Positions 8,019 to 17,500 of a stretch of DNA of 52,212 nucleotides are shown here, piece by piece (position 1 is the stretch's first letter; each line of letters starts with the position of its first letter). The notes below the pieces were generated by a model, which saw only the letters and a program-made list of their open reading frames with translations, did not search any database and was not told the origin of the DNA. Source of the DNA: Chitinophagaceae bacterium. Lineage in GTDB: Bacteria; Bacteroidota; Bacteroidia; Chitinophagales; Chitinophagaceae. The stretch lies in the NCBI GenBank assembly GCA_025360525.1, contig JANYCA010000100.1, positions 1 to 52,212 of the forward strand, read 5' to 3'. A program made the position numbers and the translations under genes.

Positions 8019-8594
8019 ATGAAAAAACTACGTCTGCTTATCCTCTTTAGTCTCGTTGCATTTTTTTGTAATGCACAACTGATACAACCCGCAAAACCCA
8101 CAGAAACTTTCAGTAAAACATTTTCAATAATCGTACTCGATTATAAAAATAATTTTATCAATATACAACAGAAAGAACTTGCCGGCTCTGTTGGTAATAA
8201 CATCTTTAACTCCTCTATATGCCTGCCCGGTGCCTCGCATTGCACCATTACCAGGTACAATTCCTTACAGGATAAATCTGCTAGCTGGCAGGCAACCCTT
8301 TTTGCCGGGGAAAGTTACGAGGAGGCATTGAAAGCTTATAAAAATATATTTAGCCAGGTTAAACATTCCAGCATCATGGGCATTGATAAAAAAGCAGCGG
8401 GTTTTGAGGGAGAGATGGAAAAGCCAGATGAAAACATCCGCTTTACAGTAAGTGCACTGAGGTTGAATGCTGCCGATTCACAATACAAAAACTTTACTGC
8501 AGACATAGAGCTCACCAACAACTTGGAGGGCTGGGAAGTTCACTTAAACCTGTATAGAAAAAAAGCTGATACAGAAGGTAATAGCATTGAATAA
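8019..8594 (+). CDS. Secreted hypothetical protein
   Basis: The 191-residue product begins with a clear signal peptide (KK, then a hydrophobic stretch LRLLILFSLVAFF, with probable cleavage after CNA around residue 19-20). The mature part is polar with two cysteines about 50 residues in and shows no motif I recognise. It is a single gene, so export to the periplasm or beyond is the only supported inference. Confidence 0.7.
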   Translation: MKKLRLLILFSLVAFFCNAQLIQPAKPTETFSKTFSIIVLDYKNNFINIQQKELAGSVGNNIFNSSICLPGASHCTITRYNSLQDKSASWQATLFAGESYEEALKAYKNIFSQVKHSSIMGIDKKAAGFEGEMEKPDENIRFTVSALRLNAADSQYKNFTADIELTNNLEGWEVHLNLYRKKADTEGNSIE

Positions 8595-9010
8595 ACCTTA
8601 TCAACGAAACATACTTCAAACAAAAAAACCTCCTGTATGGGAGGTTCTTCATAGTCCATCAATGAAATAAATGATTGATGATTGTCTTCAGTAGTATTGG
8701 ATCATTAAACGGGTTCGAGGTTTTGTAAATCTGAACTGTAAAATTCGAATAAATTATATTGTAAATTACTAGCTTTTTATTATTTATTCGGGTAGTATAA
8801 CTACTACAGGCTAAATATATTTAATACCAGCGTGAATGTAACAAATGTTTTCTACAGTTGCTTTTTAAAATTGTTCGCAGCCTTTAATTTACCACTAAAA
8901 ATTTTGTGCAAACGTAGCTTATGTTTGTGAAAAGATTCAATACAACCATGGATTGTTACTGGCAGGTATGCATCATGTATTATTTCACGTTGCTTGTGTA
9001 ACCTGCAATA
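8595..9010. other. 416-bp intergenic region with one hairpin terminator
   Basis: The gap lies between the end of the secreted hypothetical gene and the end of the convergent sensor kinase gene. Apart from the hairpin at 8627-8646 I see only AT-rich sequence with no open frame or RNA gene. Confidence 0.6.
8627..8646 (-). terminator. Rho-independent terminator
   Basis: AACCTCC and GGAGGTT form a seven-base stem with a six-base loop. On the minus strand the stem is followed by a run of T, so it fits termination of the minus-strand signalling operon ending at 9011. It also lies about 30 bases beyond the plus-strand gene at 8019-8594, where the T-run is absent. Confidence 0.6.
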
Positions 9011-10438
9011 CTAAATGGGAAAAGTAATAACCATGTTATAACCCTCACCTGCCAGCGTATTCAATTGTAGTTTACCATTGTTTAATTGTGCACGGACGGC
9101 GATATTGTGTAACCCCACTCCATCTTTTTTTTGATTGATGTTAAAGCCAATTCCATCGTCTTTAAAAGTAAGAATAATTGAATCCTTTGTTTGGGTAAGA
9201 TTAATGTAAACATTAGTCGACGCTGCATGCTTAATCGTATTGTTTAAACTTTCCTGAACAATTCTATAGATAGATAATTTCAGTTTTTCGGATGGCATAT
9301 CTTCTACGTAATTAGCGCACTCGAATACAATTTTTATCTTGTTGATTTTTTGAACACTTTCCACCAGGTCGTTTAAAGCATCTTGTAAACCTATTTCGCC
9401 CAAAGAGGGTGGTAAAAGGGATTTAGATAATTTGCGAATTTCTGCAATAGCAGTTACTATGTATGTTTTACTATCAGCCAAAAATAGTTCCCTTAAAGAT
9501 TCGTCGGCAATGGCACCTTCAATGTAAAGGCGGGAGGTAGTGAGCAGTTGATTGATATTATCATGCAGTTCATTTGCAAGTTCTGTTCGTTCATTTTCCT
9601 GGGCTGTTATTACTGCTGCTGTTATTTCCTGTTGTTTAATTTGTTGCTCGTTTGCCAGCTGTTTTTCCAACAAAAACTTTTCTGTAATATCGCTTCCCAT
9701 CGCTAATATGGCCTGGTGATTATCATAGTCGATAAAATGCAGTGAAAAACGGGTGTATAAAATATCTCCGTCTTTCTTTCGCAGAAGCCAGGTGCTGTCA
9801 TTAGTGCTATTTTCCGCCTTTGATAATTCATTTAAACGGGCTGTTTGGGTTAAAGTACCTTTACTTTCACTAAGCAAATATTGCAGATTCATTTTTAGAA
9901 ACTCACCCCTGCTATACCCATACCTATTTATCGCCATTTCATTTACATCTAGTATATTTTGGCTTGTTGCATCCCAAATAAAAATACTCTCTGGATTTTT
10001 ATTAAACAAATACCTGTATTTCTCTTCGGACAATCGTTGGTTTTTGTTACTTTTCTTTCTTTCAATGCTGTAAACAATACTTTTTAAAAGTGTAGCCTGG
10101 GTTACTTCATATTTAACCAGGTAATCCATTGCGCCCAACTTTAAACTTTCTATACCCACTTGTTTATCGTCAAGCCCTGTTAGCACTATAACAGGGATAT
10201 CTGCAGCAAGTTCTATAATATTTACTACGCTATTACTGCTTTCACTGTCAGGAAGGGTAAGATCTAAAAAGATGAGATCAAATTGCAACGTCTTTAAGCT
10301 AAGCTCCGCCTCAGCAAGAAAATTATTTTGAGAAATAATAGCACCTGGTATCAGTTCCAATAAATATGTTTTTACCAGGATAAAATCGCCGGTATTATCT
10401 TCAATCACTAAAATATTTAAAGATGAATTTGAAAACAT
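9011..10438 (-). CDS. REC-PAS-HisKA_3 sensor histidine kinase
   Basis: The 475-residue protein begins with a receiver domain (acidic pair in VIEDN, phosphoacceptor Asp59 in FLDL, Lys109). A PAS domain follows (about 140-255), then a short coiled linker. The NarL-partner type kinase core has the phosphoacceptor His292 in ELHDNINQLL. A HATPase domain has VQESLNNTIKHA (N box), DDGIGF and GVGLHNI. It has no membrane segment and is likely a cytoplasmic signal integrator. It is the third gene of a set starting at 13790, six bases after the CheY-like gene. HisKA_3 kinases normally phosphorylate LuxR-type regulators, and one is encoded divergently at 13926. Confidence 0.9.
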   Translation of the reverse strand: MFSNSSLNILVIEDNTGDFILVKTYLLELIPGAIISQNNFLAEAELSLKTLQFDLIFLDLTLPDSESSNSVVNIIELAADIPVIVLTGLDDKQVGIESLKLGAMDYLVKYEVTQATLLKSIVYSIERKKSNKNQRLSEEKYRYLFNKNPESIFIWDATSQNILDVNEMAINRYGYSRGEFLKMNLQYLLSESKGTLTQTARLNELSKAENSTNDSTWLLRKKDGDILYTRFSLHFIDYDNHQAILAMGSDITEKFLLEKQLANEQQIKQQEITAAVITAQENERTELANELHDNINQLLTTSRLYIEGAIADESLRELFLADSKTYIVTAIAEIRKLSKSLLPPSLGEIGLQDALNDLVESVQKINKIKIVFECANYVEDMPSEKLKLSIYRIVQESLNNTIKHAASTNVYINLTQTKDSIILTFKDDGIGFNINQKKDGVGLHNIAVRAQLNNGKLQLNTLAGEGYNMVITFPI

Positions 10439-10444
10439 AAAAAC

Positions 10445-10876
10445 TTATTCAGGGATTTTAACTAACGAAAAACAGCAACTTTTTAAACACTTGATTACCT
10501 TTATAAAACTCTCTGAAGTTAATGGTTTAACGATATAGTGAGCAGCATTGGCTTTATCACAATCTTCCTTATCGTTGGTTGATGCGGAAGTGGTAAGCAT
10601 TATCACAGGAATGTGCCGCAGGTGTGGTTGCCGCTGAATATAATTCAGTACTTCTTTCCCATCTATCCTGGGCATATTTATGTCGAGCAGTATTAAATCG
10701 GGCGGCACAGCATCCGTAAATTCATTTTTATTATCAAGATATTTTATTGCCTGTTCGCCATCTTCAACCACTGATACGGTATTATTCATGTCTAAGTCAT
10801 GAAAAATATCAAGAGTTAAAATAACATCTCCCTTATTATCTTCTACCAATAAAATATGTAGCGCCTTGTTAGTCAT
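10445..10876 (-). CDS. CheY-like single-domain response regulator (Rcp1-like)
   Basis: A stand-alone receiver domain of 143 residues with the acidic pair in LLVEDNKGD, phosphoacceptor Asp65 in LLDINMP, TTS switch residues and Lys117. The VEDNKGDV/I start is typical of regulators partnered with phytochrome-like kinases. I place the start at 10876 (MTNKALHILL). A longer frame to 10978 would overlap the end of the upstream kinase and adds an unrelated N-terminus. This choice leaves a 25-base gap after the kinase and six bases before the next gene, consistent with a three-gene operon. Confidence 0.88.
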   Translation of the reverse strand: MTNKALHILLVEDNKGDVILTLDIFHDLDMNNTVSVVEDGEQAIKYLDNKNEFTDAVPPDLILLDINMPRIDGKEVLNYIQRQPHLRHIPVIMLTTSASTNDKEDCDKANAAHYIVKPLTSESFIKVIKCLKSCCFSLVKIPE

Positions 10877-10901
10877 TATAGATTGGGATTTTTTAAAAGT
10901 A

Positions 10902-13790
10902 TTAATTTGTTTTACTGATGGTAAAACAAAAGATGCTACCGGATGGCAAATTTGGGGCCACCCATATTTTTCCTCCATGCATTTCTATAATTTTTTTACA
11001 GATGGAAAGCCCTATACCTGTGCCATTAAATTCATCTTTACTATGAAGGCGTTGAAAAATAATAAATATTTTTTCTGCAAAAACCGGATCAATTCCTATG
11101 CCGTTATCTGCCACAGTAAAAAGCCAATGATCGTATTTATCTGTTGCCATAATTCTTATTTCAGGCGCAGCCGGACCACGATATTTTAATGCATTGCCAA
11201 TAAGATTTTGCATCAATTGAAACAACCGACTTGTTAATGTGCCAGCCAAAAGAGGAAGCGGCCCTACGTTAACAGTTGCCTCTTGCTCAGATATTTCTAA
11301 AGCAAATATCCCTAACACCTCGGCAACTATTTTGTTCATATCGGTATCACTGGTTAATTCCTTTGACGACGATATCTTCGAATATTCTAACAGATTGTTA
11401 ATTAAGGTCTTCATTCTGTCAGCACCATCTACTGCATAATGAATGTATTTAAGAGCAGTTTCATCGAGGGTAGATTTGTGTTTATTTTCCAGTAATTTTA
11501 AAAAGCCGGTTACCATCCGCAATGGTTCTTGTAAATCGTGTGATGCTACGTACGCAAACTTTTCCAGGTCTTTGTTTGAGTCCGTTAAGGCAGCTGCATT
11601 TTCGGCTAACGCTTTGTTAAGTATAATTATCTTTTCTTCTTCGTGCTTTCTTTCTGTGACATCCTGCATGGCACCCACCATCCTTACGGCTGCACCGGTT
11701 TCGTCCCTTATAATGATGGCTTTATCCTGTACAAAGGCGAAATCGCCATTTGCTTTCCTGAATTGGTATTCGTCGTTCCAATTAATACTTCCATCTTTAA
11801 TTGCTTTATAAAACGAGCTGGTTACTCTTTCAAAATCATCCGGATAAATTAATAAATCCCATTCTCCGGTGTCACCACTAAATTTATTTAAATCATATCC
11901 AAACAAAGTTTCAAAGCCCTCTCCCCTAAAGAGCTTGTTGGTTAACATATCCCAATCCCATACAGCATCAAATGTTGCCTTGGTTACATACTGGTAACGT
12001 TCATTGCTTATTAACAATTCTTTTTTGGCCTTTTTTTGACTGCTGATATCTCTGCCTATACCTAACAAACCGGTAATAGTACCAGCATTATCACGCAGCA
12101 GAATTTTAGAAATCATTAACCAGTACTTTCTGCCGCTTGTATCTACACACTGCACTTCCTTATTGTAAACAGGTATTCCTTTTTCCATTGTTTCCATGTC
12201 GCTGTTATGGCCGTCTATGCCTAACTTACCTGGGAACAGGTCTAAATCAGTCTTCCCAATTACCTCATCTTCGCAAACAATACCCATGTACATTTGATCT
12301 TTTTTGTTGGCTATAATTTTTTTGCCACTGGTATCTTTTACGTATATGAGATCGGGCATATTATCTATTAATGCCCTAAGCAAACTCCGTTCTGCCAAAA
12401 GCTTTTCTGCATCCAACTTACTTTCAGTTATATCATGGTAACTGGCCATAAAAGCATGTAAATTATCCTGTTCAAGAAAGTTGGTAACAGAGCCACCAAT
12501 CCATCTATAGTTTCCATCAACATGCCTTACCCTTACCTCCCCATTTACAGTTTTACCAGGATGTAATAAAAGATCGGCTTTCATTTCTTCGAAAGCGTGC
12601 ACATCGTCCGGATGCAGGAAGCTAAATAAATTAGCTCGTACACCTTCCCCAATTTGGTAGCCCACAATTTTTCCTATCGCCGGACTTTGGTAAATAGATG
12701 TACCGTCTTCCTCAAATAATATAATGGCTACCGAACTGTATTTAATTAATGTGTGGAAATATCTTTCCCTGTCAGATAATTCCGCTTCAGCTTTTTTCCT
12801 TTCAGTAATATCCCTGCCAAGTACAATAACCGATCCATCTGGTAATATACTGGAGTTAAGCTCCATTTCAATGCCGCTGCCATCTTTCCTTCTAAGCCTT
12901 CTGAAATCTATGGAAGGCTTCCTTTGCTTTAGAAAGTTAAAATTGATTAGTTGTAATTCTATGTCTTCAGCAAAAAACAAGTCTGTTAATGAAAGCTGCA
13001 TAAACTCCTTCCGGGTATAACCAAGGTAATTATGTGCCTTATCATTACAATCCAAAATGGCACCATCAAGCTTATAATTTATCACCCCGTCAAAAGATTG
13101 ATCGATAAGTGTTTTATATTTTGCTTCACTATCGTTTTCAATGGCCACTTTAGCTTTATCTTTTACAATAAAAAATAACGTAGCGCTATCGATGCCGTTT
13201 TCATCAGTAACAGTAGCTGTTATTTGTACCTGAATTAAATCATCATTCGCAAGTGTAAGTATAGTATCTATTGGCGAAGATGAGGGCGAGCTAAACAACT
13301 GCAGAAACCATGCATTGAATTTATCCCTTTGTGCGTGCGAAACATAATCGACTATACAATTAAAAATTACTGCCCCGTCATTTATTGAAAAAAGTGATTT
13401 GGCATGAAAATTAGATTCTGTAATATCGCCACTGGCATTTACATGGCAAATAGGAAGTGTTGTATTTGCTGTAAGTTTATTAATTAAATTTTGTTGTATG
13501 GCTACTTTTTCTAGCAGCATCTGTACGGTTACCGGCAAATTATTTACCTCAATATTATTATTATTAATTTTATTGGCTTCCGCCGGTTCAGGTGGTGAAT
13601 CTACAGCCTGTTCAATATCCAACGATGACTGATCGTTTAGGGCTGTTTTAATAAATGCCGAAGCAATACCTTTACTTTTATTCATACTTTTTAAACGATT
13701 ATTATCCTCGGATTCTTGTAAGGTATCCCTTTTTGATAAAGGCATCAAATACAAAGCCATATAAATGAAACTCCAAAAATTTGCTGCCAA
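10902..13790 (-). CDS. Multi-PAS sensor histidine kinase
   Basis: The 962-residue protein has about five PAS-like domains in a row; the first is divergent, and later ones start near YKTLIDQSFDGVI, YFHTLIKYSSVAI, LLRALIDNMPDLI and YQYVTKATFDAVW. A HisKA domain follows with phosphoacceptor His751 in SHDLQEPLRM, then a HATPase domain with QNLIGNALKY, ADNGIGI and GTGIGLSI. No convincing membrane helices are seen beyond a weak N-terminal hydrophobic patch. The start is uncertain: ATGs at 13790, 13745 and 13685 are all in frame, and the later ones would remove the hydrophobic start. It probably phosphorylates the CheY-like protein encoded next. Confidence 0.9.
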   Translation of the reverse strand: MAANFWSFIYMALYLMPLSKRDTLQESEDNNRLKSMNKSKGIASAFIKTALNDQSSLDIEQAVDSPPEPAEANKINNNNIEVNNLPVTVQMLLEKVAIQQNLINKLTANTTLPICHVNASGDITESNFHAKSLFSINDGAVIFNCIVDYVSHAQRDKFNAWFLQLFSSPSSSPIDTILTLANDDLIQVQITATVTDENGIDSATLFFIVKDKAKVAIENDSEAKYKTLIDQSFDGVINYKLDGAILDCNDKAHNYLGYTRKEFMQLSLTDLFFAEDIELQLINFNFLKQRKPSIDFRRLRRKDGSGIEMELNSSILPDGSVIVLGRDITERKKAEAELSDRERYFHTLIKYSSVAIILFEEDGTSIYQSPAIGKIVGYQIGEGVRANLFSFLHPDDVHAFEEMKADLLLHPGKTVNGEVRVRHVDGNYRWIGGSVTNFLEQDNLHAFMASYHDITESKLDAEKLLAERSLLRALIDNMPDLIYVKDTSGKKIIANKKDQMYMGIVCEDEVIGKTDLDLFPGKLGIDGHNSDMETMEKGIPVYNKEVQCVDTSGRKYWLMISKILLRDNAGTITGLLGIGRDISSQKKAKKELLISNERYQYVTKATFDAVWDWDMLTNKLFRGEGFETLFGYDLNKFSGDTGEWDLLIYPDDFERVTSSFYKAIKDGSINWNDEYQFRKANGDFAFVQDKAIIIRDETGAAVRMVGAMQDVTERKHEEEKIIILNKALAENAAALTDSNKDLEKFAYVASHDLQEPLRMVTGFLKLLENKHKSTLDETALKYIHYAVDGADRMKTLINNLLEYSKISSSKELTSDTDMNKIVAEVLGIFALEISEQEATVNVGPLPLLAGTLTSRLFQLMQNLIGNALKYRGPAAPEIRIMATDKYDHWLFTVADNGIGIDPVFAEKIFIIFQRLHSKDEFNGTGIGLSICKKIIEMHGGKIWVAPNLPSGSIFCFTISKTN

Positions 13791-13925
13791 TAACTCTGGT
13801 GTAAACTATTGTAATAAGTGCCTTTTGTATTTTCTAAAATATTCACCCTTAAGAGATATTACCTTTTATTGGTTACTTTTATGGCTTATTTAGTAATTTG
13901 AAATTCATTTTTCAATATACCAACA

Positions 13926-14564
13926 TTGGATAAAAAAATTATACAGTTTTTATTAATCGATGACCATGAAATTGTTCGCACAGGCATTAATCTATTGCTA
14001 TCCAAAATATACCACCCGGTTGTAATACATGAGGCTGCAGATGGCGACAGTGCTACAGCCCTTTTAAAAAAAAATTATTACGACCTGGTATTAATGGATA
14101 TTCAAATGCCGAATACCGATACGTTTGGTTTACTAGAATATATCACTATAAAATTTCCCAACATTAAAGTGTTGATATTTTCTATGAGTGCCGAGCGAAT
14201 TTTCGCCAAGCGCTTTTTAAAAGCCGGCGCTAAAGGCTTTGTGTCTAAAGACGCATCGCTGGAGGAAGTTAAAATTGCCATTGGACTCGTTTTAGGCAAC
14301 CGGCGCTATATAAGCGAACAGTTACAAGATCAACTGGCTGATGAATTAGCACCGGCTGCAAGCAAGAGTCCCTTTGACGAATTAAACCCGAAAGAATTTG
14401 AAATTGTAACGTTGTTTCTAGCTGGGGAACAAATAGCTACAGTAAGTAAAACGCTACATCTAAAGTCGTCTACAGTTGGCTTATATAAAAATAAAATCTT
14501 TGGCAAACTGGGAGTCAAAAATTTTTTAGAGCTACAGGCTTTGTATGATCAATACCATTTTTAG
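13926..14564 (+). CDS. LuxR/NarL-family response regulator
   Basis: The 212-residue protein has a receiver domain (acidic pair in LLIDDHE, Asp58 in LMDIQMP, Lys108 in VSKD) and a C-terminal LuxR-type helix-turn-helix (about 148-212, starting LNPKEFEIV). The start codon is TTG at 13926. No ATG precedes the first receiver strand in frame, so a non-ATG start is needed. It is divergent from the multi-PAS kinase and is the probable output for the HisKA_3 kinase at 9011-10438, setting transcription. Targets are not evident from the sequence. Confidence 0.88.
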   Translation: MDKKIIQFLLIDDHEIVRTGINLLLSKIYHPVVIHEAADGDSATALLKKNYYDLVLMDIQMPNTDTFGLLEYITIKFPNIKVLIFSMSAERIFAKRFLKAGAKGFVSKDASLEEVKIAIGLVLGNRRYISEQLQDQLADELAPAASKSPFDELNPKEFEIVTLFLAGEQIATVSKTLHLKSSTVGLYKNKIFGKLGVKNFLELQALYDQYHF

Positions 14565-14598
14565 TGCTACACTTATTCTTGATAATCTTCTTGTTGGT

Positions 14599-17500
14599 TT
14601 ATCTAACAAGGGTTACGTTACCTTTAAAGGAAAGCATACTGTTATTATCACAAATCAATTCTAGTATATACACATAAACATCTGCGTTAAGCTTAGTCCC
14701 TCTGTGCTTACCATCCCAACCTGCACTTGCATCATTGGAATTAAAGCTGTTTTTTTCAAAGACTACCTCACCCCAACGGTTAAAAATACGCATGGATTTT
14801 ATTTTAAAAACGCCTGTACCCCTTGGGTAAAATAAATCATTGGCGCCATCATCATTGGGAGAAAACAGGTTTGGAACAAATATGTTATTGCCATTGCAAA
14901 TAACAAACACATTTACCCTGTCTCTTGCTGTACAACCACCTGTGTTTTTTACTTCAACAGTGTACTCTGTATTTTGTATTGGTTTTACTGTTATGCCATC
15001 CCGGCCGTTACGGAATATATCTCCGGTTGGCGTCCAGTTAACCGCTGTAACATCATCAGAAACGGTTGCGTCCAGGTCTATAGGTTGTCCTACATTGATT
15101 GTTTTATCCTCACCTGCATTTACCGATGGTATTGGATAAACAGTAAGTTCAATAAAGCCGGTATCCTTAAAGCAGCCCCTATCATCGGTACCAATTACTC
15201 TATAGTTGGTGGTAGTATCCGGCTGTGCTGTTGGCGACGCAATCGTTGTACTATTTAAGCCTTTGGCAGGCGACCATTGATAAGTGCTTGCGCCATTGGC
15301 TTCAATACGCTTTCCCTGTCCGGCGCATAATATAAGTGGCCGGCTGTAGGTCATTGTAAAAGGCTGCTTTACATTTACAGAAACTGCCTCTTTACTGATA
15401 CATCCTTTTAGGGAGGTTCCTGTTACAATATATTTTGTGGTGGTAATTGGCGATGCAATGGGCGCTGCGCAATTGGTACAACTTAATTCAATAGCAGGGC
15501 TCCAGTTATAACTAACTGCACCGGTAGTTTGTAGCGTTAAATGTTGGCCTTTGCAAATTAAACTGTCTTTGGTTACCTTCATAGCGGGCAGTGCGTAAGC
15601 CTCAATAACATGTGTAATTGTTTTTGAACAACCATTACTGCTGGTGGCTGTAAGGCTCAAGTTGTAAATGCCTGCTGTACCATATACTTGCTCAGGCGGA
15701 TTTTGCATTTCAACAATACTGCCATTTGCCATTGTCCATTTCCAATTCAAGGCAGATGTATCTGCGCCTGTTTGAAGCACCTGCAGGGTTGTGGTTAGAG
15801 GCACACAACCATTACTGCTTGATAATATATTCATATCAGGTGCATTAACAACCTTTACCGCCACCGCTGATTTATAGGTTGACTTGCATCCATAACTGGC
15901 AGCCACTGATAAAGATGGATAATAAGTACCAGTTAATGTGTATTGATGAACAGGGTTGCTTTCGGTAGAGCTGCTGTTATCTCCAAAATCCCAAAGATAA
16001 TTTACCAATAAATCGTTGCTGAGCGTAGTATTGATAAAAGAAACATCGCCCTTATCGCAAACTACTTTATCTGCGAAAGTAAAACCAGCGTTGGTGAAAA
16101 TATTAGTAACGGTGTCTTTACCGGTAACAGGTACCCTGCAACCAACATAGTCTACCAGTATTATTTTGGGTACAAACTTTCCAGAATCCTGGTACGTGTG
16201 GGTGATCGTAGTATCGATGCCGCTAACTGTAACTCCGTCATTAAAATCCCATATGTAAGAGACTGCATCTGTCGAGTGCGCAACAAATTTTACCTGGTAA
16301 GGCCTACATAAACTTAACGGGACATAATTTATTGATCCTTGCGGACCTTTCACAACTATTTGTTTTTGGGTTTTATTGATACAGCCACCTGGCCCCTTGG
16401 CATATAATGTAATTGTATAAACTCCAGGGTAACTGTAAAAATGAGAAGGATTATGAACATCTGTAGATGTACTATCTCCAAAATCCCAAAACTCATCTGC
16501 CGAATTGATGGATTGGTTGGTAAATTGAATGAGCAGGGGTGGGCATGTTTTAAAGGAATCACTCATAGCAAAACGAGCGGTTGTTTTTACAATTTTTGCG
16601 GCATTTATGATTGTGCTGGAATCTGAACAACCGTATTTGTCAACAACATATGCTTTAACTGTATAAACACCTTCCTGCCTATAGCTATGACTGGGTAGTT
16701 GTAGCGAAGAGCCTGTACCATCGCCGAAATCCCAGCGATAGGTAATTCCGGCTGTCCAGTAAGGCAATAGAAATCTAACCGGAAAATCGGGACAAGCAAT
16801 TGTGTCTTGTACATAAAACCTGGCGATAGCCCTATTAATTTGTACCGGCTTAACCATTTTAAAAGTATCAATACATCCTTTGCTGTCAATTAATTTTAAA
16901 GACACAAAATAGCTGCCTTCTTTAGCATAAATATGCTGAAATGGTTGCGCAGTAAGGGTATCAGTTATTCCATCTCCATAATTCCATATCCAGTTTTTAA
17001 TGGGTTGTGCTATAGTTGTAATAGAACTATCAGAAAAAACGGTTGCAGAATTAATGCAGGTAACGGGTGAAGAAGTTCCAAATAAAGCCATTGGACCATT
17101 TACATTTATATACCTTGGTTTTACCAATGTATCCCTGCAATTTAAATAATCAAGCGTAATTAATCTTACCGTATAATTACCCGTTGCCGCGTAGGTATAT
17201 TCGGTGTAATTACTTCTTGTGTTGTATACAACGCCGTCGCCATAACTCCAGTAAAACCTGGCTACATCCTCGTTGTTTAACCCTGTGCTGAAACTAATGT
17301 TACTGCCCTTACAAACAAGGGAGTCGGAGGCAAAAAAGGCAGCTTTAATATTTAGAACTCGTACTTGCTTAACTAAAGAATATTGACAACCGGTAGAATC
17401 GTTCCAGGCTTTTAGCTTTACTGAATACATTCCTTGTGAAGGAAAAGTATGTGCCGGATTTTTTTCGATGGAAGTAGTGCCATCACCAAAATCCCATAAA

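Noticed and set aside
10877..10978. N-terminal extension of the CheY-like regulator
   Set aside because: The longer frame overlaps the end of the multi-PAS kinase gene and adds residues unlike any receiver domain; the ATG at 10876 gives the normal start.
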